DNA of 13,619 bases from the NCBI GenBank assembly GCA_029565375.1, contig JAKQOF010000055.1, positions 1 to 13,619 on the forward strand, read 5' to 3'. A program made the translations under genes and the position numbers. The notes beneath the pieces are model-generated. The model was not told the DNA's origin, ran no database searches, and was given only the letters and a program-made list of their open reading frames with translations. How positions within the stretch are numbered: the stretch's first letter is position 1; each line of letters starts with the position of its first letter. The stretch comes from a bacterium. GTDB lineage: Bacteria; Patescibacteriota; Saccharimonadia; Saccharimonadales; Saccharimonadaceae. Below, in pieces: positions 5,372 to 13,077 of this stretch.

Positions 5372-7699
5372 ATGAAGGATATGAGAGATTTTTTGGTTAT
5401 CCTGCGTCGCAACTTCGCATCACCTATTGTGATCGCGATCTTAGTTCTCGCATGTATTCTCTTATTACTTAACGACCCCCGTGACGCGTTTTTTATTTCT
5501 TTTGTCATTGTCGTTAATACCTGTTTTGCGATCATTCAAGAGGTTCGTGCTCAACGCGCGCTAAAAAAACTCGAGCTATTAAATCGGCCTCTTGCACGAC
5601 GTGTCGATACAGACGGTAGCGTACACCAGGTCGCATTTGACCAACTTATCGTTGACGATATCATTCTTTTGCAGGCAGGCGATGAGATTCCGGCCGATGC
5701 AACACTACTCACCAGTAATGGTCTAGAAGTTGATGAAAGTATGTTGACTGGCGAATCTGCTGCAGTTGATAAGCAAAAAAGTACGACGGTATATGCGGCG
5801 AGCGTTGCAATGGCTGGGTCGGCGAAAGCTCGCGTGATAGCAGTCGGCGCAGCAACAAAGGTTGGTGTTATGACTGCAACGCTTAAGCGCTACGTGCCGC
5901 GCCCAACACCACTTCAGCGAGCGATTGGCCGTGCGATTACCTGGCTTACCTGGGGTGCGTTGTTGCTGGCAGTGCTTATATTCGTCGTGTATCACTACTC
6001 TGGACTCGATGCTATTACGATCTTTAAAACAATAACTGCCGCCGCCGTGACAGTTGTACCTGAGGGATTATTGCTTGCTAGTTCCCTATTGCTCGCATTT
6101 GGTGCGCTCCGCCTGGCGCAGTCCAGTGTGTTGCCGCAAAAATTAGGTGCGATTGAAGCGATGGCGCTTCTTAATATACTCTGCGTAGACAAAACAGGGA
6201 CCCTGACGAGTGACACGGTGGAGTTTGAATCGTTCGAACTCTTTAATGCAAAAAAGACATACGCAACTGAGCTTGTGGGGATTGTCGCAAGAGAAACAAG
6301 TGGCGGTAACAGCACAGGTGACGCGATTATCAACGCGACGACCGTATCAAGCGTGTACGAGGTACAAGACGTTTTGGCATTCTCATCAGCCCGCAAAATG
6401 AGTGGTTTGAGTGTACGTATTAACGGCAAAACACGATCTGTTCTGATGGGAGCGCCAGAGTTTGTCGACAAGGTTGCTCCTTTGTCGAACACCCATTACA
6501 AGCGCATTGAAGAACTGACAAATCAGGGCAAGCGTGTGCTACTCGTTGCGGAACTTACCGACACAGAGAGTTTGAAGAAAATACAGGATGGCACTGGTGA
6601 ACCGCTCGGTCTTATTATTTTGACAAACGAGCTTCGAGAAGGAGTTGAAAAGACAGTCGACTACCTCCAGAAAAATGGCGTGAGTATTCGCGTCATAAGC
6701 GGCGATAATCCTAATACGGTACGTTACGTTGCACAGCGTGTTGGCATTCATCACCCCGGAAAGGTTATTACAGGAGCAGAACTTGCGCTACTGCCCGACA
6801 GTAAGTGGGACGATACTGTTCGAAAAACAACCATCTTTGCGCGCGTTCTTCCCGAGCAAAAGGAGCGACTGATTGAAACGTTTAAACGGCTGGGCTACTT
6901 TACTGGTATGGTCGGAGACGGGGTTAATGATGCACTCGCGATTAAGAAGGCTGATTTGGGTGTGGCGATGTATGCAGGTGCAACGGCAACGAGGCGCGTT
7001 GCCGATATCGTCCTGATGAATAACTCGTTCAATTCCCTTCCTCTAGGGATGAAGTTAGGCAATCGTATCATGCAAGCGATTGAGATTATTGCATCGCTAT
7101 TCTTTCACAAACTTATTTACGGCGTTGTACTGCTATTAGCGACATTGATTTTCGGCATTGTGTATCCATTTGAGCCTCGCCACATTACGTTCATGAATAT
7201 ATTTCTTGTGACACTCCCGACAGTCATGTGGACGCTGTTTGCGCCTGTACCTCGTCACCGCTTGTCTCCAAAATATTTTTGGAAAGATACCCTCTTCGCT
7301 ATTGCTCCGATAGCTGTGATTACTGGCATCACAGTCACCATTGTATATGCAGTGCTTCGCATGCTTCACCCACTTGACCCCAGTGGCGTATCAACGACGA
7401 CTGTCCTTGTCGCAACGTTCTTCGGTATATATCTTGTCTTCTTGGTGCCGCGAATGTTCGATGTCAAGAATAACCGGACGGCACGGCTAGCGAGAATATT
7501 TTATATTATCAGCGTAGTCACCGTTGTCATACCAAGCTTTGGGTTAAGCTTTGCTCGTGACTTCTTTGACTTTACAACACCTGCTTGGCAGAACACATGG
7601 CCACTTGCGCTATTGATTGTCGGCGCTGCAGTACTTCAATGGATTATTGCAAACGCTGCTGGTAAGCGGCTGATGAAGCGTGAACAGCTGCTACGTTAG
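5372..7699 (+). CDS. CtpE-like P-type (HAD-IC) cation-transporting ATPase
   Basis: A 775-residue inner-membrane pump driven by ATP. Motifs in order: actuator TGES (126-129), PEGL in TM4 (230-233), phosphorylation site DKTGT with D273, the GAPE region of the nucleotide-binding domain, and the hinge GDGVND (515-520). TM1-2 lie at about 16-58, TM3-4 at about 191-235, and about six TM segments occupy 590-770. PEGL and the C-terminal PRHITFMNIF region point to the CtpE-like class; mycobacterial CtpE has been linked to calcium uptake, so Ca2+ or another divalent cation is the likely substrate (inference). The soluble N-terminal cation-ATPase domain of SERCA-type pumps is absent. An in-frame TAG lies just before ATG 5372, so only 5372 or 5381 can be the start; 5381 fits the -10 box better. 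Its stop overlaps the pyrB stop by four bases, tail to tail. Confidence 0.93.
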   Translation: MKDMRDFLVILRRNFASPIVIAILVLACILLLLNDPRDAFFISFVIVVNTCFAIIQEVRAQRALKKLELLNRPLARRVDTDGSVHQVAFDQLIVDDIILLQAGDEIPADATLLTSNGLEVDESMLTGESAAVDKQKSTTVYAASVAMAGSAKARVIAVGAATKVGVMTATLKRYVPRPTPLQRAIGRAITWLTWGALLLAVLIFVVYHYSGLDAITIFKTITAAAVTVVPEGLLLASSLLLAFGALRLAQSSVLPQKLGAIEAMALLNILCVDKTGTLTSDTVEFESFELFNAKKTYATELVGIVARETSGGNSTGDAIINATTVSSVYEVQDVLAFSSARKMSGLSVRINGKTRSVLMGAPEFVDKVAPLSNTHYKRIEELTNQGKRVLLVAELTDTESLKKIQDGTGEPLGLIILTNELREGVEKTVDYLQKNGVSIRVISGDNPNTVRYVAQRVGIHHPGKVITGAELALLPDSKWDDTVRKTTIFARVLPEQKERLIETFKRLGYFTGMVGDGVNDALAIKKADLGVAMYAGATATRRVADIVLMNNSFNSLPLGMKLGNRIMQAIEIIASLFFHKLIYGVVLLLATLIFGIVYPFEPRHITFMNIFLVTLPTVMWTLFAPVPRHRLSPKYFWKDTLFAIAPIAVITGITVTIVYAVLRMLHPLDPSGVSTTTVLVATFFGIYLVFLVPRMFDVKNNRTARLARIFYIISVVTVVIPSFGLSFARDFFDFTTPAWQNTWPLALLIVGAAVLQWIIANAAGKRLMKREQLLR

Positions 7700-8605
7700 T
7701 CGTTGGTAGTAAGCAAGTATTGTAGAAGCGCCATGCGCACAAGTAGCCCATATTTGGCTTGCTTAAAGTAGGCTGCCTTTGGAGAGCTATCAACCTCAGG
7801 GAGAATCTCGTCAACACGGGGCAGAGGGTGCATAATAATAGCATCGTCCTTCATCTTCGCTACGGTGGCATTATCGATTTTTTTAAAAGCTTTTGTATTT
7901 TAGGTATTCGTCTTCAGATGTAAAACGTTCTTTTTGAATACGTGTTTGATACACGACATCGACGTCACCGATAATTGATAATAGGTCATCCGTTTCATGG
8001 TACGTTACGCGGTGCTTATCAAGGTACTCCTTAATGTCATCACCAACCTGCAGTCCTGCAGGAGCAACAAAGTCGATTGACACGTTTTCGTATTTGCCCA
8101 GCAAATAAGCAAGAGATCGAATTGTTCGGCCATGCTTTAGGTCCCCTACAAGCGCAACACGAACACCGTCAATGTGTCCTAGCTCACGCTGGATCGTATA
8201 TAGGTCGAGTAGCGCTTGTGTGGGGTGTTGACCAGTGCCATCACCAGCGTTGATAACAGGGATGTCCGATACAGCAGCGGCCAGCTTAGCAGTACCTTCC
8301 TCAAAATGACGCAGCACAATAACGTCCGAATAGAAGTTCATAATTTTTATGGTGTCTTCTATTGTTTCGCCTTTGGATGCTGAAGAAAATTCTTTGGCGT
8401 TCTCGGTCGTAATCACGCTACCGCCCAGACGCAGCATGGCAGACTCGAATGAAAAACGAGTACGCGTGCTTGGCTCGTAAAACAATGATGCCATAATCTT
8501 GCCAGACAGTGAATCCGATGGCGTTTTCTCTAGACTATTTGCTGATGCAAATAGCGTTTCAATTAACGGTCGATCAAGTGCTTGGGAGTCAATTAAATGC
8601 TTCAT
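7696..8605 (-). CDS. pyrB: Aspartate carbamoyltransferase catalytic chain, interrupted by a 1-base frameshift
   Basis: Joins carbamoyl phosphate and aspartate in the second step of de novo pyrimidine synthesis. Frame 0 (8605 to 7883) encodes 240 residues with STRTR (46-50), the S-S-A-S-K loop with K78, R99, GQHPTQ (H127, Q130), R160 and TRIQKER (R222, Q224). It stops at TAA (7885-7883). The next frame continues at once with KKIDNATVAKMKDD, HPLPRVDEI and YFKQAKYG-VRMALL, ending with TAA at 7696. Skipping one T at 7885 gives a continuous 302-residue enzyme of normal length with every active-site residue. No SD; an extended -10 (TGA-TATAGT) ends eight bases before the ATG, so probably leaderless. 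Whether this is a sequencing error, recoding or a real mutation cannot be decided here. No pyrI or other pyr gene adjoins it. Confidence 0.9.
7878..7888 (-). other. Frameshift site in pyrB: TTT-TAA followed by seven A
   Basis: On the coding strand the sequence is AGC-TTT-TAA-AAA-AAT. A Phe tRNA on UUU can slip forward one base and re-pair with UUU while the stop sits in the A site, giving AGC-TTT-(T)-AAA-AAA-ATC in the correct frame. This resembles the logic of prfB +1 recoding, but no SD-like stimulator lies just upstream. The T4-A7 run is also a natural site for polymerase slippage or indel error. Confidence 0.6.
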
Positions 8606-8628
8606 TACTGTTCACTATATCACAGTGA
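8606..8628 (-). promoter_or_regulatory. pyrB extended -10 promoter with overlapping dyad
   Basis: On the minus strand TGA-TATAGT (8622 to 8614) ends eight bases before the ATG. TCACT (8612-8616) and AGTGA (8624-8628) form a 5-bp inverted repeat with seven bases between, spanning the -10, a possible operator. No clear -35. Confidence 0.5.
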
Positions 8629-8646
8629 TGTCGGCACAAAAACTAC

Positions 8647-9123
8647 CTACGATATACGGACTAGTTGTAGTTTGTGCTCGCGGAGACCGGAACTCCACTT
8701 GACGACATCTTGGACGGTTTTATCGAGAAGAGTCTGGCCGAGTGGGCTGACAACCGAGATGCGTCCTTCACTTGGATTAGCTTCAAAGCTGTCAACAAGT
8801 GTATAGCGGAACATGCGGCCATGCTGGTCAATCAGATCAACAACTGACCCAATTGCAACTTGAAGTCGAGCGCGACGCGTTGGCAGTAAGCGTGCGGATG
8901 AAAGCAAATGTTGTTTTTCTTCAAGCTCTGATTCGATACCTTCCAAGATTGCTAACTTCTCCACCCGAGCAAGTCGCTCTTCGTGGCCGAGCGTTTTATC
9001 AAGTTCACGAAGATCTTGAAGGGCCATGTGGCGGTCGTGGTCAAGTCTGGCGATACTTTTTCGAAGATCTTTCATGCCTTTTTTACTAAGTAATACTGTT
9101 TTGTTTGTGGCGGTGGTGTTCAT
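8647..9123 (-). CDS. GreA/GreB-family transcription elongation factor
   Basis: Acts in the RNA polymerase secondary channel to rescue backtracked complexes by transcript cleavage. The 158-residue protein has the family layout: an N-terminal antiparallel coiled coil (about 13-78) followed by an FKBP-like C-terminal domain (about 86-158) with IGSVVDLID, FRYTLVD, EANPSEGRISVVSPLG and a LQLVRI terminal strand. Length equals GreA (about 158). At the hairpin tip, where GreA has GDLxENAEY with the catalytic Asp and Glu, this protein has LDKTLGHEERLA, so acidic residues are present but arranged differently; cleavage activity is uncertain and an anti-cleavage or other channel-binding role is possible. 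The start has AGGAGG eight bases upstream. Monocistronic; pyrB follows 42 bases downstream from its own promoter. Confidence 0.86.
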   Translation of the reverse strand: MNTTATNKTVLLSKKGMKDLRKSIARLDHDRHMALQDLRELDKTLGHEERLARVEKLAILEGIESELEEKQHLLSSARLLPTRRARLQVAIGSVVDLIDQHGRMFRYTLVDSFEANPSEGRISVVSPLGQTLLDKTVQDVVKWSSGLREHKLQLVRIS

Positions 9124-9241
9124 AAGTGAATCCTCCTATTGTCGATAATGTATGTAACGTATCGTTACTACACTCAGTATCGCCTAGCTTGCTGAATGAA
9201 AGCTGAGAGATAAGACTTATTTTGTTGTAATAAAGTACAAA
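9124..9241 (-). promoter_or_regulatory. greA-like upstream region with 15-bp palindrome
   Basis: Between the kinase stop and the greA-like start. GTAACG-TAT-CGTTAC (9154-9168) is a perfect palindrome, operator-like in size, within the expected promoter spacer. Possible -10 boxes, TACATT (9152 to 9147) or CATTAT (9150 to 9145), precede the AGGAGG SD. I see no strong -35 and no convincing terminator for the kinase operon. Confidence 0.45.
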
Positions 9242-10252
9242 CTATTTCTTGCTTGGGCGGGTTGAATACAAGGGTAAGACAATATTGAATATTGTCGATG
9301 TACCAGGTGTGCTTGAGACTGTTAGCTCGCCATGGTGTATCTCAACGATCTTTTTAGCGAGTGACAAACCAAGCCCGTAACCGTCTTGTGCTTGTTTTGT
9401 GCGTGATGTGTCGGCGCGATAAAAACGATCAAAGATATGCGGAAGTTTATCTTCGCTAATGCCAGGGCCGGCATTCGTTATCTCAAATGTGGCGTGTTTG
9501 TTCTGGCGACCAATCTTTATTGATACGAGCGAGTCGTTCGGACTATATTTGAGCGCATTATTGACGAGTACGGCGACAAGTTCGATTAACGCGGGTTCGT
9601 TACCTTCAACGAGCGATTGCTTAGACGCGGATATGGTAATTCGCTTAGCTGGTAAGTTATAGCGCTTTAACACGTCTTTCGTGACATCGACCAAGTCAAC
9701 CGCAGTGCGCTCTAGTTTGTCGTGGTCGAGTCGAGACAAGTTGAGTAGCATATCTGATAGTCGCGATAACTTCTCTACCTCCTCAAGGTTACTTTGTAAT
9801 ACTTCTATAAGTTCTTTTTTGTTTGCAGATGTGTCCCGAAGCGTTACCTCAAGCTCTGCTTTCATTGCTGCAAGCGGTGTTCGTAATTCGTGACTGGCAT
9901 CACTGGTAAAGCGCGATTGCGCTTCATGTGCTTTTTCAATTGGTCGAAGAGTCCTCCGTGCGAGTACGTAGCTACCTGCCCCACCAAGAACCAAGACAAG
10001 CACGTTTGCATAGACAAGACCGATAATAAGGTGAGACGATGCCTCTGCTGCTTCAACCAGTCTAATAGTATCAATTGGTCGTTGCTGGTTGTTAAATGTC
10101 GGTTGGATTTCTATGCCAGTCTGCAAACGTGTCAATCTTGTACTGACTTCGTTTGTTGCAATCTGAAAGATGGCAACGCTAAAAAGGATACTGATCGTCA
10201 TCAGTATCAGCAAGTACCAGCCAGTTAATTTAAGCGTTGCCGAGCGAAACAT
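9242..10252 (-). CDS. Two-component sensor histidine kinase
   Basis: A 336-residue inner-membrane kinase that should phosphorylate the regulator encoded just upstream. TM1 is at about 11-31, a short extracytoplasmic segment of about 43 residues follows, and TM2 is at about 75-97. Then a brief linker (RRTLRPIEKAHEAQSRF) leads to the H box FTSDASHELRTPLA with phospho-acceptor H121. The HATPase domain has the N box NNALKYS (231-237), a G1 box NAGPGI (260-265) with N where many kinases have D, the F box FDRFYRAD (274-281) and GYGLGLSLAK (291-300). The small sensor loop gives no ligand clue. Start ATG 10252 overlaps the regulator stop (TAATG), with GAGG seven bases upstream inside the regulator gene, so translation is coupled. 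Complete. Confidence 0.93.
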   Translation of the reverse strand: MFRSATLKLTGWYLLILMTISILFSVAIFQIATNEVSTRLTRLQTGIEIQPTFNNQQRPIDTIRLVEAAEASSHLIIGLVYANVLVLVLGGAGSYVLARRTLRPIEKAHEAQSRFTSDASHELRTPLAAMKAELEVTLRDTSANKKELIEVLQSNLEEVEKLSRLSDMLLNLSRLDHDKLERTAVDLVDVTKDVLKRYNLPAKRITISASKQSLVEGNEPALIELVAVLVNNALKYSPNDSLVSIKIGRQNKHATFEITNAGPGISEDKLPHIFDRFYRADTSRTKQAQDGYGLGLSLAKKIVEIHHGELTVSSTPGTSTIFNIVLPLYSTRPSKK

Positions 10253-10926
10253 TATGCAGCCTCGAGTTTGTAGCCAAAGCCACGAATAGTGTGAATCAGA
10301 TTGGTTTTAAACGGTACGTCAATCTTGTTACGCAGGTACTTGATGTATACCTCGACGGTATTAGGCAGAATATCAGCATCGTAATCCCATACATGTGAGA
10401 TGATTACTTCTTTACTAATAGGACGTCCAGGGTTTCGCATCAGGTACTCTAACAGCGCAAACTCTTTACTCGTCAGATTAATTTGCTTCTCTTTTCGTTT
10501 GACGCTAAAGCTGAGCGTATCAAGTTCGAGGTCTCCAACCTTAAGAACGTTTGCTTGCTGCTCGGTCGGTCGACGCAGTAACGCACGAACACGTGCAAGT
10601 AATTCTTCAATAGCAAATGGCTTTACTAAGTAGTCGTCGGCACCGCCATCAAGCCCCTGTGTCCGATCACGTACGCTTCCCATAGCGGTTAGGAGCAAAA
10701 CTGGCGTGTGAATCTTAGCTTCTCGCATAGCCTTTACGATAGCAAGGCCGTCATATTCACCCGGGATCATTCGGTCGATAATGGCGATATCATATGGTTC
10801 TGTTGTTGCCATTGCGTATCCATCATCACCATCAAAAGATACGTCAACAGCATAGCTCTCCTGCTCGAGCGCCTTTTTAAGCGCTCGCGCGATTTTGTGT
10901 TCATCTTCAATAATCAATACTCTCAT
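10252..10926 (-). CDS. OmpR/PhoB-family response regulator
   Basis: A 224-residue cytoplasmic DNA-binding regulator. The receiver domain (1-120) has the acidic pair E7-D8, phospho-acceptor D51 (in AIIDRMIPG), T80 and K102 (in VKPF). The C-terminal winged-helix domain (about 127-224) has TSKEFALLEYLMRNPG, the recognition-helix region NTVEVYIKYLRNKI and the wing TIRGFGYKL. Length is normal. First gene of the regulator-kinase operon. The target genes are unknown and none are linked here. No SD is visible; TATACT (10940 to 10935) ends eight bases before the ATG, so the message is probably leaderless. Its promoter lies against the 3' end of the HxlR gene. Confidence 0.95.
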   Translation of the reverse strand: MRVLIIEDEHKIARALKKALEQESYAVDVSFDGDDGYAMATTEPYDIAIIDRMIPGEYDGLAIVKAMREAKIHTPVLLLTAMGSVRDRTQGLDGGADDYLVKPFAIEELLARVRALLRRPTEQQANVLKVGDLELDTLSFSVKRKEKQINLTSKEFALLEYLMRNPGRPISKEVIISHVWDYDADILPNTVEVYIKYLRNKIDVPFKTNLIHTIRGFGYKLEAA

Positions 10927-10964
10927 ATCTATATAGTATACGGCGAAACTGAGAGAATGCTGAA
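10927..10964 (-). promoter_or_regulatory. Promoter of the regulator-kinase operon
   Basis: TATACT (10940 to 10935) with a weak -35 TTCAGC (10964 to 10959) at an 18-bp spacing. Eight bases separate the -10 from ATG 10926, so transcription begins at or within two bases of the start codon. Confidence 0.55.
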
Positions 10965-10965
10965 C

Positions 10966-11289
10966 TTAGCCGGCAACCGGAGCGTATGTATTGCTCCAGG
11001 ATTCCATGTCAACGATGATTGGCATAAGGTCTTTACCTTTTTGTGTCAGGCTGTACTCGCAACGAGCTGCACTGGTGGTACTGTTCTTTTGAACAATACC
11101 CATTTCCTCTAAGCGATCAAGTCGTGCAGAAAGTGTACGGGGGTTAATGCCTTCTGCAAGATTTTGTAGCTGACAAAAACGCACTTTCTCCTCATTAATA
11201 AAAAAGCGCAATAATTGCGGAGTCCATTTGTCACCGATGACTTCGGTCGCTGCTTTTACACAGCCAACAGATTGTTTTACTGCTGTCAT
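10966..11289 (-). CDS. HxlR-family winged-helix transcriptional regulator
   Basis: A 107-residue dimeric DNA-binding protein of the HxlR/YodB/HypR type: VGCVKAATEVIGDKWTPQLLR at the start, the recognition region INPRTLSARLDRLEEMGIVQK, the wing CEYSLTQKGKDLMPI and a C-terminal dimer helix. C10 lies at the N-terminal position where YodB and HypR carry a redox- or electrophile-sensing cysteine, so thiol sensing is plausible (inference). I start at ATG 11289, not the in-frame ATG at 11307, because a perfect promoter (TTGACA-17-TATAGT) overlaps 11307, leaving transcription to begin near 11292. A dyad over the -10 suggests self-repression. Lies in tandem 50 bases after the FAD oxidase gene and may control it. 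Confidence 0.88.
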   Translation of the reverse strand: MTAVKQSVGCVKAATEVIGDKWTPQLLRFFINEEKVRFCQLQNLAEGINPRTLSARLDRLEEMGIVQKNSTTSAARCEYSLTQKGKDLMPIIVDMESWSNTYAPVAG

Positions 11290-11327
11290 AGTATCTACAC
11301 TATACATTGTGTAGCGTACTTTGTCAA
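11290..11327 (-). promoter_or_regulatory. Consensus promoter and operator dyad of the HxlR gene
   Basis: TTGACA (11327 to 11322), 17-bp spacer, TATAGT (11304 to 11299). A perfect 6-bp inverted repeat, CTACAC (11295-11300) and GTGTAG (11309-11314) with eight bases between, covers the -10, as expected for an autorepressor site. Confidence 0.7.
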
Positions 11328-11339
11328 AGACGCGAGCAC

Positions 11340-13010
11340 TTATTTATAAAAATTGCGACGCTTGTTGTGTCGAATATTTTCCATGCTAAAGTCCCAACTG
11401 GCGTCGGTCTTTTTGTGCGGGTTAAAGATCAACAAAGGGTCAAAAAACTGTTTTACTTCTTTGAATATCCCATATACTTCATCACCAAATACGGCAGGTA
11501 ACCATGGACCACGGACCATGCCATCATTGTGTTCGCCCGCCAGTGTTCCGTTATATTTGAGGACAATCGGAATTAGTTCTCGCATAGCAGGCTCGAGCTT
11601 CAACTGTTCGTGAGGGCTTGTGATATCAAGCAGTGGGATGATATGAAAATTGCCATCGCCAAAGTGACCGGCAATCGTTGTTGGTAATTTGTATTTACGG
11701 ATAATTTTACGAATCAGCGGAAAAAACTCGGTGACATGTCGCGGGTCAACCGCTAAGTCGTCCATAAACGCCGAGGCGTACTTATCCTTAATGCGCTGAC
11801 GTAGCAGAGTCAGGCTGGCACGTCGAATCTCCCAGAACGGTTTGCTTAACTCTTCGTTACCTTCTATTTCAGTTCGCACATGAACGTGGTGATGCTGCAG
11901 GTCTGATTGCAAGGCGATGATTTTGTCATTCACCTCCTGATATGTCTCGCCTTCAAACTCGATCATCAAAACGATGTTTGGCAGATGACCTTTAAACTTT
12001 GCAACAGAGCCAAGTAGAGCCGTTTGCTGCTTCAACCACTCCTTTGTACCAAGTTGCTTAATGAACATTTTAAAGTACTTAATACCCAAGTTAAACGTGA
12101 TATCATCAAAACCTTCAAATGTTGCCGGATGGTGACGAGTAACGAGTGGGATAATCTCTCCTAAATCTTTTGTCTTGGTCAGGTATGCGAGCAGCAATCC
12201 AGAATGCTTCGCTTTTGGCACGGCTGCGATTTTAATGTCCGTAATGACGCCTAGCGTCCCCTGGCTGCCGGTCAGCAGCTGTGTCATATCAAATATGCCG
12301 CTGTCGCGGTCCCATGTTGACCATAGGTTGTATCCCATCGAGTTTTTGTGGCTTTTTGGTCGAGCGTTTTTGATAACGTCATAATGCGCTTCAATCAGTT
12401 CGTACACATTCTTATACAGCCTACCTTCAAATGTATCTTGTGCCATTTTGACCATCAACTCTTTTTTGTTGAGAGGCTTAAACGTATATTCATTGCCGTC
12501 AGCAAGTACTGCTTTGATCTCGCGGACTGATTTGTCGGTATTACCGTAGCGCAGTGACTGTTCACCCGCAGAGTTATTGGCGACCATACCTCCGATAGTA
12601 TTGAGTGCTCGACTGGCAGGAACGCACCCGAGCATAGCATCGTGCGCGAGTAGCGCTGGATCAATATCTCGCATAAATACCCCTGGTTGGGTGTGTAGCA
12701 TGGTATGAGATGCACTGTGAATGGTATTAAAGTGCTTGGTCATACTGATAACGATAGAATCACCTAACGCGCCACCAGACATGTCTGTTCCCGCACTTCG
12801 CGGCGTGATCGAAAGACCTGGGTACAGTTGTTTATGATGAGACACAAACTTCACCAGGCTTTGTACGTCATGCGTATCAAGTGGCGAGAGTACTACTTGG
12901 GGGACAAGTTCATAAATACTTGCGTCATGGCTATGCTCAAGCAGAGTTTTTTCGTCAGTTGCTATCCCACCTTTGAAAATAGTCTTGAGCTCATCGAGAA
13001 GTGCTGTCAT
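11340..13010 (-). CDS. FAD-linked oxidase (D-lactate/glycolate dehydrogenase-like)
   Basis: A 556-residue flavoprotein oxidising a 2-hydroxy acid such as D-lactate or glycolate (family-level inference). The PCMH FAD-binding domain (about 35-265) contains ITPRSAGTDMSGG (68-80), GGMVANNSAGEQSLRYGN (140-157) and TGSQGTLGVIT. The C-terminal FAD-oxidase domain has AGHFGDGNFHI, the metal and substrate histidine motif, followed by GEHNDGMVRGPWL and DPLLIFNPHK. The EHNDG/RGPWL form resembles the two-part YdiJ-like proteins that carry a C-terminal Fe-S domain, but this chain ends just after the FAD part, so its electron acceptor must be another protein or quinone. No signal peptide or TM. A TATAGT box ends six bases before ATG 13010, with no SD, so likely leaderless. 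The HxlR gene follows with its own promoter. Confidence 0.9.
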   Translation of the reverse strand: MTALLDELKTIFKGGIATDEKTLLEHSHDASIYELVPQVVLSPLDTHDVQSLVKFVSHHKQLYPGLSITPRSAGTDMSGGALGDSIVISMTKHFNTIHSASHTMLHTQPGVFMRDIDPALLAHDAMLGCVPASRALNTIGGMVANNSAGEQSLRYGNTDKSVREIKAVLADGNEYTFKPLNKKELMVKMAQDTFEGRLYKNVYELIEAHYDVIKNARPKSHKNSMGYNLWSTWDRDSGIFDMTQLLTGSQGTLGVITDIKIAAVPKAKHSGLLLAYLTKTKDLGEIIPLVTRHHPATFEGFDDITFNLGIKYFKMFIKQLGTKEWLKQQTALLGSVAKFKGHLPNIVLMIEFEGETYQEVNDKIIALQSDLQHHHVHVRTEIEGNEELSKPFWEIRRASLTLLRQRIKDKYASAFMDDLAVDPRHVTEFFPLIRKIIRKYKLPTTIAGHFGDGNFHIIPLLDITSPHEQLKLEPAMRELIPIVLKYNGTLAGEHNDGMVRGPWLPAVFGDEVYGIFKEVKQFFDPLLIFNPHKKTDASWDFSMENIRHNKRRNFYK

Positions 13011-13046
13011 ATCTTTACTATACTGTAGCCATAAGCAGATTGTCGA
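13011..13046 (-). promoter_or_regulatory. Promoter of the FAD oxidase gene (leaderless)
   Basis: TCGACA (13046 to 13041), 18-bp spacer, TATAGT (13022 to 13017), then six bases to the ATG; the predicted first base is the A of the start codon. Confidence 0.6.
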
Positions 13047-13077
13047 TAGCTGGCTACCCGCTGCAACATAATGTGTG

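Noticed and set aside
7644..7844. Leftward 66-codon frame at the pyrB 3' end
   Set aside because: It is out of frame with the HPLPRVDEI-containing pyrB continuation, which explains this DNA better.
7878..7888. Pyrrolysine-like or reassigned stop codon reading in pyrB
   Set aside because: Reading through TAA stays in the wrong frame; only a one-base shift restores homology.
9186..9240. AGCTT/AAGCT, ATAAG-A-CTTAT and TTGTA/TACAA dyads as the kinase operon terminator
   Set aside because: Stems are 5 bp or less without a following T-tract in the right place; too weak to call.
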